This document shows, piece after piece, positions 33,213 to 40,322 of a DNA stretch of 64,000 nucleotides. Source of the stretch: Phytomonospora sp040655735 (lineage in GTDB: Bacteria; Actinomycetota; Actinomycetes; Mycobacteriales; Micromonosporaceae). Positions within the stretch are counted from its first letter, which is position 1, and each line of letters starts with the position of its first letter. Made by a program: the position numbers and the translations under genes. Below the pieces are notes generated by a model that saw only the letters and a list, made by a program, of their open reading frames with translations, did no database searches and was not told the origin of the DNA. The DNA lies in NCBI RefSeq assembly GCF_040655735.1, contig NZ_JBFAKK010000004.1:496001-560000 (forward strand). The letters are read 5' to 3'.

Positions 33213-34126
33213 CCACCGAACGACTTCCCTCATGGCGCCCCGGAGCGACCAGGGACGCCATCCTCGGCTACCTCGACGGGATCGGCGACGTGCCCGTGGA
33301 GGACCGGGTCGCCTACCTCGACAACGACGGCACGATGTGGTGCGAGCGGCCCCACTACGTCCAGTACGACTTCTTCGTCGACGTCCTGCGCCGGCTGGCA
33401 CCGGACGACCCGACACTGGCGCAACGCCCCGAACTCGCCGCCGTGCTCGACAACGACGCGGCGAAGATCGGCGAACTCGGCCTGGCGAAGGTCGCCGGTG
33501 CCCTCGCCGCGCTCTGCGACGGCCAGAGCCCCACGGAGTTCGCCGCGGTCGTCGACGACTTCACCGAGCGGTACCGGCACCCGACGCTCGGCGTCCCGCT
33601 CGCCTCGCTCGTCTACCGGCCGATGCTCGAACTCGTCGAGGAGCTGCGCGCACACGAATTCACCGTCGGGATCGTCACCGGCGGCGGCACCGAGTTCGTG
33701 CGCCGGATCAGCCCGGGACTCTACGGCGTACCGCCCGAGCGCGTCGTCGGAACCATGATCGGCTACGAACTCCAACGCGACGACGACGGCCGGCCCGTCC
33801 TGCGCCGCACCATGGCCTCGATGGGAACACCCAATGAGGGGGCCGCCAAGGTCGCCCACATCCAGTCCCAGACCGGACGCGCGCCCATCGTCGCCGCCGG
33901 CAACTCCAGCGGCGACAAGGAAATGCTCGAGTGGGCGCAGGCCTCCCCGCACGGCGGCCTGGCCATCCTCGTCGACCACGACGACGCCGACCGCGAGTTC
34001 GCCTACCAGAGCAAGGCCGCCACGTTCCAGGACGACGAGCCGGTCACGGCCGTCGCCCAACGACTCGGCTGGACCACGGTGAGCATGGCCCGCGACTGGG
34101 AGCAGGTGTTCCCCCCAGCCTCCTGA
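33209..34126 (+). CDS. HAD-superfamily phosphatase
   Basis: A 305-residue protein with HAD motif I YLDNDGTMW (D38, D40), motif II VGIVTGGGTEF and motif III/IV AAGNSSGDKEML. It resembles the phosphoserine-phosphatase-like subgroup with a helical cap at about residues 45-150. It overlaps the FGE gene by 4 bp and closes the operon. It probably dephosphorylates a small metabolite; a link to sulfate-ester metabolism (for example PAP/PAPS or a phosphorylated product) is speculation. Confidence 0.88.
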   Translation: MTTERLPSWRPGATRDAILGYLDGIGDVPVEDRVAYLDNDGTMWCERPHYVQYDFFVDVLRRLAPDDPTLAQRPELAAVLDNDAAKIGELGLAKVAGALAALCDGQSPTEFAAVVDDFTERYRHPTLGVPLASLVYRPMLELVEELRAHEFTVGIVTGGGTEFVRRISPGLYGVPPERVVGTMIGYELQRDDDGRPVLRRTMASMGTPNEGAAKVAHIQSQTGRAPIVAAGNSSGDKEMLEWAQASPHGGLAILVDHDDADREFAYQSKAATFQDDEPVTAVAQRLGWTTVSMARDWEQVFPPAS

Positions 34127-34194
34127 CCCGGCGCCGGCCACCACGACGACATTCGTCCAAGACGGCCGGCCGCCCACTCCCGCATCATCGCCCC

Positions 34195-35031
34195 ATGAAC
34201 GAGCACGAGACCGAGTACCTGCACGGGATGCACGTCGTCCACGCCGGCCCGCGCCAGGCGCCGCCGCTGTTGCTGATCCACGGATCAGGCGCCTCGGGAG
34301 GCTTCTGGAACCCGGTGGTCCCGGCCCTCGCCGAGCGCCACCACGTCATCCGGATCGACCTCCCGGGCTGCGGCCAGTCCCCGCCCGCGCACTCCTACGA
34401 CGTGCCCGCACAGGCGCACCGGGTGGCGGCGATGCTCGACGACCTCGGCCTCGGCCCCGTCGCCGCGGCCGGACACTCCAGCGGCGGCTACATCGCCACC
34501 GCGCTCGCCGAACAGCGACCCGACCTGGTGCGGTCGCTGGCGCTGCTCAGCTGCGGCCCGAGCCCCGACGCGCTCCTGCCGCAGCCGGCCGCCCTGCGAA
34601 TTCTGCTGGCACCGCCTTTCGGCCGGCTGCTGTGGTCGCGGCGCTCGGACGCGATGATCCGCAGGGGCATCAGCGCCACCGCCGCCCTCCCGGTCGAGAT
34701 CTCCGACGAGTTGGTCGCCGAGGTCAGGGGCATTTCCTACCGCACGTTCAGGACGCTGCTGCGACGCAACGGCGAGTACATCGCCGAGCGGAGCGTGCCC
34801 GAGCGACTCGCCGCCCTCGGGGTCCCGGTGCTGGTGATCTTCGGCGACGCCGACCCTCGCTGGGAGCCGTCCTCGGCGCACCGATACGACGCGGTGCCGA
34901 ACGCGCGGATCGAGCTGCTGCCCGGCGTCGGCCACATGCCCGTCCTCGAAGCGCCGGAGACGACCGGCGAACTGTTGCTGGACTTCACCGCCGCGACGGC
35001 TGAGATCCCGCCGGCGAAACCCGGTACATAG
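34195..35031 (+). CDS. Alpha/beta-hydrolase
   Basis: A 278-residue hydrolase with the oxyanion segment LLLIHGSGASGGFW, nucleophile elbow AAGHSSGGYIA, acid in FGDADPRWE and catalytic His in LLPGVGHMPVLEAPE. No signal peptide. It lies 68 bp after the HAD gene and 9 bp before an AraC regulator, probably in one transcript with the latter. It could be an esterase, lactonase or haloalkane-dehalogenase relative. Confidence 0.9.
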   Translation: MNEHETEYLHGMHVVHAGPRQAPPLLLIHGSGASGGFWNPVVPALAERHHVIRIDLPGCGQSPPAHSYDVPAQAHRVAAMLDDLGLGPVAAAGHSSGGYIATALAEQRPDLVRSLALLSCGPSPDALLPQPAALRILLAPPFGRLLWSRRSDAMIRRGISATAALPVEISDELVAEVRGISYRTFRTLLRRNGEYIAERSVPERLAALGVPVLVIFGDADPRWEPSSAHRYDAVPNARIELLPGVGHMPVLEAPETTGELLLDFTAATAEIPPAKPGT

Positions 35032-35040
35032 ACTGGCCGG

Positions 35041-35934
35041 ATGCTGCCCACCGGGACATTCGACTGGTCGAGGGTGGACGTCGCCGTCCCGCCCCCGTCC
35101 GGCCGGCTGCCCGGGATCGACATGGCCGGGTTCGGCCATCGCGGGCAAGCGCTCGCCGACATCACCATGGTCGCCCACCCCTCGGTCACCCTGCTCGTCG
35201 ATTTGAGCGAGGAACCGGGCACCGTTTTCGAGGCTTCCGGCCGTCACGTTCGCGGCAGCGTCGTCGCCGGTCTCGCCCCCGGCGACCTCCGTGTGTCGGG
35301 CCGAGGGGCACGCGAGTGCCTCCAGATCCGGCTGGACCCGGTCGTCGCGGCGGCGGTGTTCGGTGCGTCGACCGACCTCGGCGGGACGCTGCTCTCCCTG
35401 GCCGACGTCTGGGGCCCCGACGCCGGGCGGGTCGAGGACAGGTTGCGCGCCGCCGCGTCGTGGGACGAGCGGTTCACGCTCGCGGCGGGAATCCTCGCCC
35501 GACGGCTCGACGCTCGTCCACCGGTGGATCCGGAGGTCGTCCACGCCTGGAGGCGGATGTCCGCCGGCCGGGGACAGGTGCGGGTCGACGACCTGGCCGG
35601 CGAGGTCGGCTGGAGCCGCAAGCGCCTGTGGTCCCGCTTCCGGGCCCAGCTCGGCATCGCCCCCAAGCGCGCCGCTCGTCTGGTGCGCTTCGACCACGCC
35701 GCCCACCTTCTCGCGGCGGGCCGCTGTGCCGCCGGCGTCGCCGCCGAAAGCGGCTACGCCGATCAGTCGCACCTCCATCGTGAGGTCAAGGCGTTCACCG
35801 GACTGACGGCCACGGCGGTCGGCGCGGCGCCATGGCTCGCCATCGACGAGGTCGCGTGGCCGGCCGGTGTATCGAAGCTCCGCCGTGAAACCCGCGCGGC
35901 GTTCCGAAGCCCGACATACCGAGGACGACCATGA
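35041..35934 (+). CDS. AraC-family transcriptional regulator
   Basis: A 297-residue protein. The C-terminal ~100 residues contain two helix-turn-helix units: VDDLAGEVGWSRKRLWSRFRAQLGIAPKR, then AHLLAAGRCAAGVAAESGYADQSHLHREVKAFTG. The N-terminal half is an unassigned ligand/dimer domain. It starts 9 bp after the hydrolase and overlaps the next gene by 4 bp, so it sits inside an operon. Confidence 0.92.
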   Translation: MLPTGTFDWSRVDVAVPPPSGRLPGIDMAGFGHRGQALADITMVAHPSVTLLVDLSEEPGTVFEASGRHVRGSVVAGLAPGDLRVSGRGARECLQIRLDPVVAAAVFGASTDLGGTLLSLADVWGPDAGRVEDRLRAAASWDERFTLAAGILARRLDARPPVDPEVVHAWRRMSAGRGQVRVDDLAGEVGWSRKRLWSRFRAQLGIAPKRAARLVRFDHAAHLLAAGRCAAGVAAESGYADQSHLHREVKAFTGLTATAVGAAPWLAIDEVAWPAGVSKLRRETRAAFRSPTYRGRP

Positions 35935-37127
35935 GAGCACTGACCTTCAGTGACGACAAGGGCAATGAGGCGGAGTGGGCCCCGGGCGGCCCGCAACCCG
36001 CCTTCGACGCGTTCCAGGAGTTCGTCGACCGGCACCGCGGCGACGGCGCCACGACCCTGCGGGTCGAGGACAGGGAGAACGGCGAGGCCCTGCTGTTCCT
36101 GCCGGAGGCCGGCGCCGTCTGCCGGACCAAGGGCGCGCCGGACACGCGGACCGAGTACCGCCCCGCCGGCGCCCGTGACCGCCGCGCCCAGCTGGCCCTC
36201 TTCGCCCACCGCGGCTTCTCCGGTCTCGACCGGCAAGGCACCTGGTTCCCGGACCTCGCGGGCCTCGCGCGGGAACGAATCCGGGAGGAGTTCGACGCCT
36301 CCGTGCTGCGACGAACCCACCCGCGCGAGCTGCGCCGTCGCCTGGAGATCCTGACCCGCGCCGACGGCCGCGAGACGGCGACGGTCGACGGGGTCACGCA
36401 CTACGGCTTCGGCGCCGGCGGCGGCGACACCGTCAACGCCTGGTTCGGCGCCGACGGTCGCGGGCTTGTGGTGGTGTTCGACCACGCCGGCGCGCTCAAC
36501 CGCGTCGACGACCCCGACGCGCACGCGGCGCTGTACGACGGCATACCGGCGGACCTTCTCGATCTGGTCAAAGACGTGCCGGAGGCGGGCACAGCGCTCA
36601 ACGTCGCGCATCCCGGCGGCGGCACCCTGGCGGCCGCGACGGGCGTCTTCTCCTTCGCGGGCCCCTGCGCCATGGCCGACGGCGTGGTGGCGGGCTTGCA
36701 GGAGGCGGGGCTCGGCGTCGAGGAGACCGGGCTCGGCCGGCTGCTGGAGAGGTTCCTCGCGATGGGGGACTTCACCCCCGCCGGGATCGCGGAGGCCGCG
36801 GAACGGTGGAGCGCCGCGGACGTAGAGAAGGGCTTCGCGGCGGCTACCGCGCTCGAACAGGAGCGGACCGCGCCGCTCGACCGGGAGACGCTGAACCGCT
36901 TCTGCCGGATCTGGGCCGACTCCGGCTACAACGACCGCTGGGACACCCACTATGTCCTCTTCGACGGCGACACGCTGGAGGACGTCGGCGAGATTCACGA
37001 CGAGCTTCTGGCCCTGGTCGAGACCCTCGGTCTCGAACGCGTCGACTCCCCGCCGCGAGCCGCCGACGGCGAGGTGTGGATCCGCACCGACCCCCGCGTC
37101 GACGCCGAGCTGGAGCGATGGTCATGA
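35931..37127 (+). CDS. Unrecognised 398-residue cytoplasmic protein
   Basis: I do not recognise this protein. It is soluble, acidic and rich in Ala/Asp/Glu, with no signal or transmembrane segment. It shows no clear internal repeat. The segment THYGFGAGGGDTVNAWFGADGRGLVVVFDHAGALN and the C-terminal NDRWDTHYVLFDGDTLEDVGEIHDEL may be beta-rich. The 4-bp overlap with the AraC gene and an ordinary high-GC third-position pattern support that it is expressed. It may be the target or partner of the AraC protein. Confidence 0.85.
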   Translation: MRALTFSDDKGNEAEWAPGGPQPAFDAFQEFVDRHRGDGATTLRVEDRENGEALLFLPEAGAVCRTKGAPDTRTEYRPAGARDRRAQLALFAHRGFSGLDRQGTWFPDLAGLARERIREEFDASVLRRTHPRELRRRLEILTRADGRETATVDGVTHYGFGAGGGDTVNAWFGADGRGLVVVFDHAGALNRVDDPDAHAALYDGIPADLLDLVKDVPEAGTALNVAHPGGGTLAAATGVFSFAGPCAMADGVVAGLQEAGLGVEETGLGRLLERFLAMGDFTPAGIAEAAERWSAADVEKGFAAATALEQERTAPLDRETLNRFCRIWADSGYNDRWDTHYVLFDGDTLEDVGEIHDELLALVETLGLERVDSPPRAADGEVWIRTDPRVDAELERWS

Positions 37128-37169
37128 CCGGCCGCCGTGTGCCGCCGCTCTCGTTGAGGGGATGAGACC

Positions 37170-37811
37170 GTGCCGAAGTCCAAGCGCACCAAGGCGAGGC
37201 CGGCGCCGGCCCCGGCCCCCTACGAGACCTTCGCGAACGCGCTGGGCAAACCCGTCGACGGCGTCGAGGCCCGCAAGGTGATCGACGCGCTGGGCGGGGT
37301 CCACCGGGTGCGGGCTCTCCGGCAGACGGTCTCGCGCTACGACCCCGACGAGGCGCGAACCGTGGCGTGGGACTTCCCCTCCGCGCCTCCCGCGCACCGC
37401 GACGTGCCCACGCACATCGGCGTGCGAGACGGCAGGATCGTCTGGATGACCCTGCCGCCGTCGCTCGTCGACGGGGTCATCAGCGACCGCGCCGCCTCCT
37501 TCCGGCTGCCCGAGGACGACGAGGAGGTCTTCCGGCCGCGCGGTGCCGACTGGAGTTGGGCGCCCGCGATCATCCGGCGTGCGGGGGTGTATCTGCTCGA
37601 CCTCGATGTCATGCAGGGCCACTGGGACGGCAACTACAAGTTCCCCCTCACACCGCGCCAGGCGGAGAGCCTGCGGACCGATCCCCTCCTGTACCGCGAG
37701 GTGTGGGACCGCCTCGTGCGGATCTGCCAGTCTCGCCGCTTCTTCGACGACCCGGCGACCCTCCCGGCCGACGCGCATTCCCACATCAACGCGCGCTGCG
37801 GCCGGGGCTGA
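37170..37811 (+). CDS. Unrecognised 213-residue protein
   Basis: A soluble protein with a basic, Lys/Ala/Pro-rich N-terminus (PKSKRTKARPAPAPAPY) and a mixed alpha/beta body including VPTHIGVRDGRIVWMTLPP and RRAGVYLLDLDVMQGHWDGNYKFPL. The start is GTG 37170; GAGGGGATGAG upstream can serve as ribosome-binding site. It lies 42 bp after the preceding unknown gene and probably belongs to the same transcript. No family recognised. Confidence 0.8.
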   Translation: MPKSKRTKARPAPAPAPYETFANALGKPVDGVEARKVIDALGGVHRVRALRQTVSRYDPDEARTVAWDFPSAPPAHRDVPTHIGVRDGRIVWMTLPPSLVDGVISDRAASFRLPEDDEEVFRPRGADWSWAPAIIRRAGVYLLDLDVMQGHWDGNYKFPLTPRQAESLRTDPLLYREVWDRLVRICQSRRFFDDPATLPADAHSHINARCGRG

Positions 37812-37838
37812 ACCGGACGGTGCCCTGCATGCGTGCTC

Positions 37839-38123
37839 TCACCGCCACTCGTACGTGAACCTCTGAAACAGCGCCTCCAACGCGTCGCCGCCCAGCTCCG
37901 GGTGCCGGGCGGCCATGATCCGTTCTGCCTCCCGTCCACCTTCCACAAGGGAGTGAGTCGACCAGTCGATCTCGATGGACCAGAAGTCCGCGACGATCGC
38001 CCGCACCCTGGCCGACAGCGCCGCCGAATCAGCGTCGTCGGGCCCCGCGGAGTCCTGAGGTGGCGACGGTCGCCCGCTCCCGAGATGCGCGATGACCGCC
38101 CGGCTCAACTCCCGATCCTCCAC
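37839..38123 (-). CDS. Unrecognised small protein downstream of the 675-residue gene
   Basis: A 94-residue soluble acidic protein ending SLVEGGREAERIMAARHPELGG...FTYEWR. I chose GTG 38123, 4 bp past the upstream stop and preceded by GAGG; an ATG at 38171 would add 16 low-complexity residues and overlap the upstream gene by 44 bp. It is probably cotranscribed with the large neighbour. Function unknown. Confidence 0.6.
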   Translation of the reverse strand: MEDRELSRAVIAHLGSGRPSPPQDSAGPDDADSAALSARVRAIVADFWSIEIDWSTHSLVEGGREAERIMAARHPELGGDALEALFQRFTYEWR

Positions 38124-38127
38124 GCCC

Positions 38128-40155
38128 TCAGGCTCCCTGTCCCGCGAGCCATTCCCGGGCCGCCGCGACATCGGTGTCCGTCGGGGGAGGGAAGACCTGC
38201 CCCGGCCATTTCGTCATGCTGTGCGCACGGGCGAACGCGACACCGGCCCCGCGTGCGTCCGCCGACAACTCCGGGTTCTCCGCGATCTCCACGGCGCGGT
38301 CCCACCATCCTCGGACGCGGTCGTATTCTCCGTGGCTCCACAAGGGCTGTGCCGGGTCGGAGACGGCGATGAGGACCTTCTCCACGAGATGCCGGGGCAG
38401 ACTGGAGGCCAGCAGCCGGTCGGCCGCGACCGCGGGCGTCACGCCGTCGAGCCGGGCCCGCATCAGCACCCAGGTGGTGATGCGGCCGGGTTCCCGCCGG
38501 CCCGACTCGATCTGCTTCCACAGCCGCGATGCGCGGTCCTCGTCCGGCTCCCCGAGATACGTGTACGCGAACAGCTCGTCCTTCCACCTCGGCGCCGCCT
38601 TGGTCCACCACTTGTCGAGCGCGTCCGTCAGCGGGTGGCCGAGATCGCGGGCGAGGCAGGTGAGGGTGACCATCGGATGCCGCCAGAGCGTCCACTGCGT
38701 GGGGTACTTCTTGGCCAGGACGGTCTTCCAGCGCGGCACGAGGGCGTCGACGTCCTCGACGGTCGCCAGGCCGTGCGAGTACAGCAGTTCCAGGCAGAAG
38801 GCGACGCCCTGCAAGCCGGTCTCCGGGTGGCCGATCCGGCCGCGGAGCCACGCGACGTCCGTCTCGTCCAGTGTCCGGTAGGACCACCACGCCCTTCGAA
38901 GCTCCGAGGGGTGCGCGGTCAGGTCGGGTCCGGTGCCTTCCAGCAGGTCGGCGGCGACGGCCTCGAAGCGGTCGAGTTCCGCCGTCAGCTCCTCGGTGGT
39001 CGAGCCGATACGGGCGGCGTAGTCGGCGTGCTTCCCGGTGACGGCCTCCCGCAACACCGTCGACCACTCCGCGGCCACGCGTCCCGCCATCACGCGGAAG
39101 TCGTGCGGCAGGCGCTCGTCGAGGGCGAGCCGCACCGCCGCGATCGTGGCGCCGAGCCGGGCGCCCGAGGCGGAGACGTTGGGCCAGCCGGTGGCGACCG
39201 CCCACTGCGCATCGCTGTACAGCGCCCGCATCGCCTCGTCCCGCTCGGGAGCGGGCAGCTCCAACAGGTCGGGTGCGATCGCGGCGACGGCTCCTCCCGC
39301 GTCGGTGCCGCGCAACGCCCGGTGGTTCGCGAGCCACGCGCTCACCGCGCTGTGCTCCCCGCCGAGGGTCATGCCGCGCGCGACCGCCATGCCCGACTCG
39401 GTGGCGTGCTCACGAAGCAGCCACTGCCCGAACGGGCCGTACTCGGCGAAGGCCGCCGGCATCTCGGGATGGTCGAACCGCAGGAGCGCGCGCAACAGGT
39501 TCCGCAGGCCACCCCAGGCTCTCAGGTACTTGCCGTACGAGGCCCGGGCGGCCGTCAGCAGCCGATCGGCCTCGTCGTAGGTCAGGGCCTGCCGCCGCTC
39601 CAGCGCGTTGACGTACCCGGCGACCTCCTCTACATCGAAGGGCTCGCGCAAGCGCGCGTGCAGCCACGCCTCCTCGGCCTCGGTGAGCGGCTCGACCGGA
39701 AGCTCGCGGACTTTGCGGTCCTCGGGGGCGAGCCGTTCGAGCAGTTGGCGCACGCCCACGGCGTCGTCCGGGTCCGGGAAACCCTCGGCGTCGAGGATCA
39801 CGGCCTTGTCGAGCACGAACGGGCCGTCCGCGCCGCCGTCGGCGATCGCGAACCCGGAAGGCCCGTCGCCGAGAACCGCGCGCACGACCTCATGGTCGCC
39901 ACCCCAGTGGAGGACCAGCCCGGTCTTGAGGCTGTCGTAGTAGTCGAAGGCGGAGCCGCGCTGCTTGAGCCAGTAGGCGAACGAGGTCGTGGCGGGCAGG
40001 CCGCGCTTGGCCAACAGCTCCCGCGCTTCCGCCTCGGCAGCGAGAGTGCTGTACCGGCTGGTCTTCGGCAGCGGCAGCGTCACGAATCCAGGCGCCTTCA
40101 GCCTGCGCCACCACGCCTTGATGTCGTCGAGATCCGACGGGTCCTTGCCGGTCAT
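38128..40155 (-). CDS. Unrecognised 675-residue protein, mostly helical
   Basis: A large soluble protein rich in Trp/Leu/Ala helices with no signal or transmembrane segment (DDIKAWWRRLKAPGFVTLPLPK near the N-terminus; GGLRNLLRALLRFDHPEMPAAF in the middle; PRWKDELFAYTYLGEPDEDRA near the C-terminus). It may be a HEAT-like repeat scaffold. ATG 40155 is preceded by AGGAAGGA; an upstream ATG at 40302 would add a low-complexity leader. It is divergent from the STAND regulator gene. I do not recognise the family. Confidence 0.85.
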   Translation of the reverse strand: MTGKDPSDLDDIKAWWRRLKAPGFVTLPLPKTSRYSTLAAEAEARELLAKRGLPATTSFAYWLKQRGSAFDYYDSLKTGLVLHWGGDHEVVRAVLGDGPSGFAIADGGADGPFVLDKAVILDAEGFPDPDDAVGVRQLLERLAPEDRKVRELPVEPLTEAEEAWLHARLREPFDVEEVAGYVNALERRQALTYDEADRLLTAARASYGKYLRAWGGLRNLLRALLRFDHPEMPAAFAEYGPFGQWLLREHATESGMAVARGMTLGGEHSAVSAWLANHRALRGTDAGGAVAAIAPDLLELPAPERDEAMRALYSDAQWAVATGWPNVSASGARLGATIAAVRLALDERLPHDFRVMAGRVAAEWSTVLREAVTGKHADYAARIGSTTEELTAELDRFEAVAADLLEGTGPDLTAHPSELRRAWWSYRTLDETDVAWLRGRIGHPETGLQGVAFCLELLYSHGLATVEDVDALVPRWKTVLAKKYPTQWTLWRHPMVTLTCLARDLGHPLTDALDKWWTKAAPRWKDELFAYTYLGEPDEDRASRLWKQIESGRREPGRITTWVLMRARLDGVTPAVAADRLLASSLPRHLVEKVLIAVSDPAQPLWSHGEYDRVRGWWDRAVEIAENPELSADARGAGVAFARAHSMTKWPGQVFPPPTDTDVAAAREWLAGQGA

Positions 40156-40310
40156 GTGCTCGGTTCCTTCCTGGCCCACGGGCGCGCGATCCTCTCGGCC
40201 GGCGTCGACGAAGTCAGCGGCGGCACACGCGGCGTCCGCCCACCGTCGACGGGCCCGGCGGAGGTCCACAACGTAGACAATCGACGCCACCTCGCCGGAC
40301 ACGGGAGGCC

Positions 40311-40316
40311 TATCAT
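40311..40316 (+). promoter_or_regulatory. Leaderless -10 element of the first STAND gene
   Basis: TATCAT lies exactly 6 bp before the GTG start at 40323, the spacing of a leaderless actinobacterial transcript. The paralogous gene has TAGAGT (minus strand, 47169-47164) also 6 bp before its ATG. No good -35 is seen for either. Confidence 0.45.
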
Positions 40317-40322
40317 TGCCGC

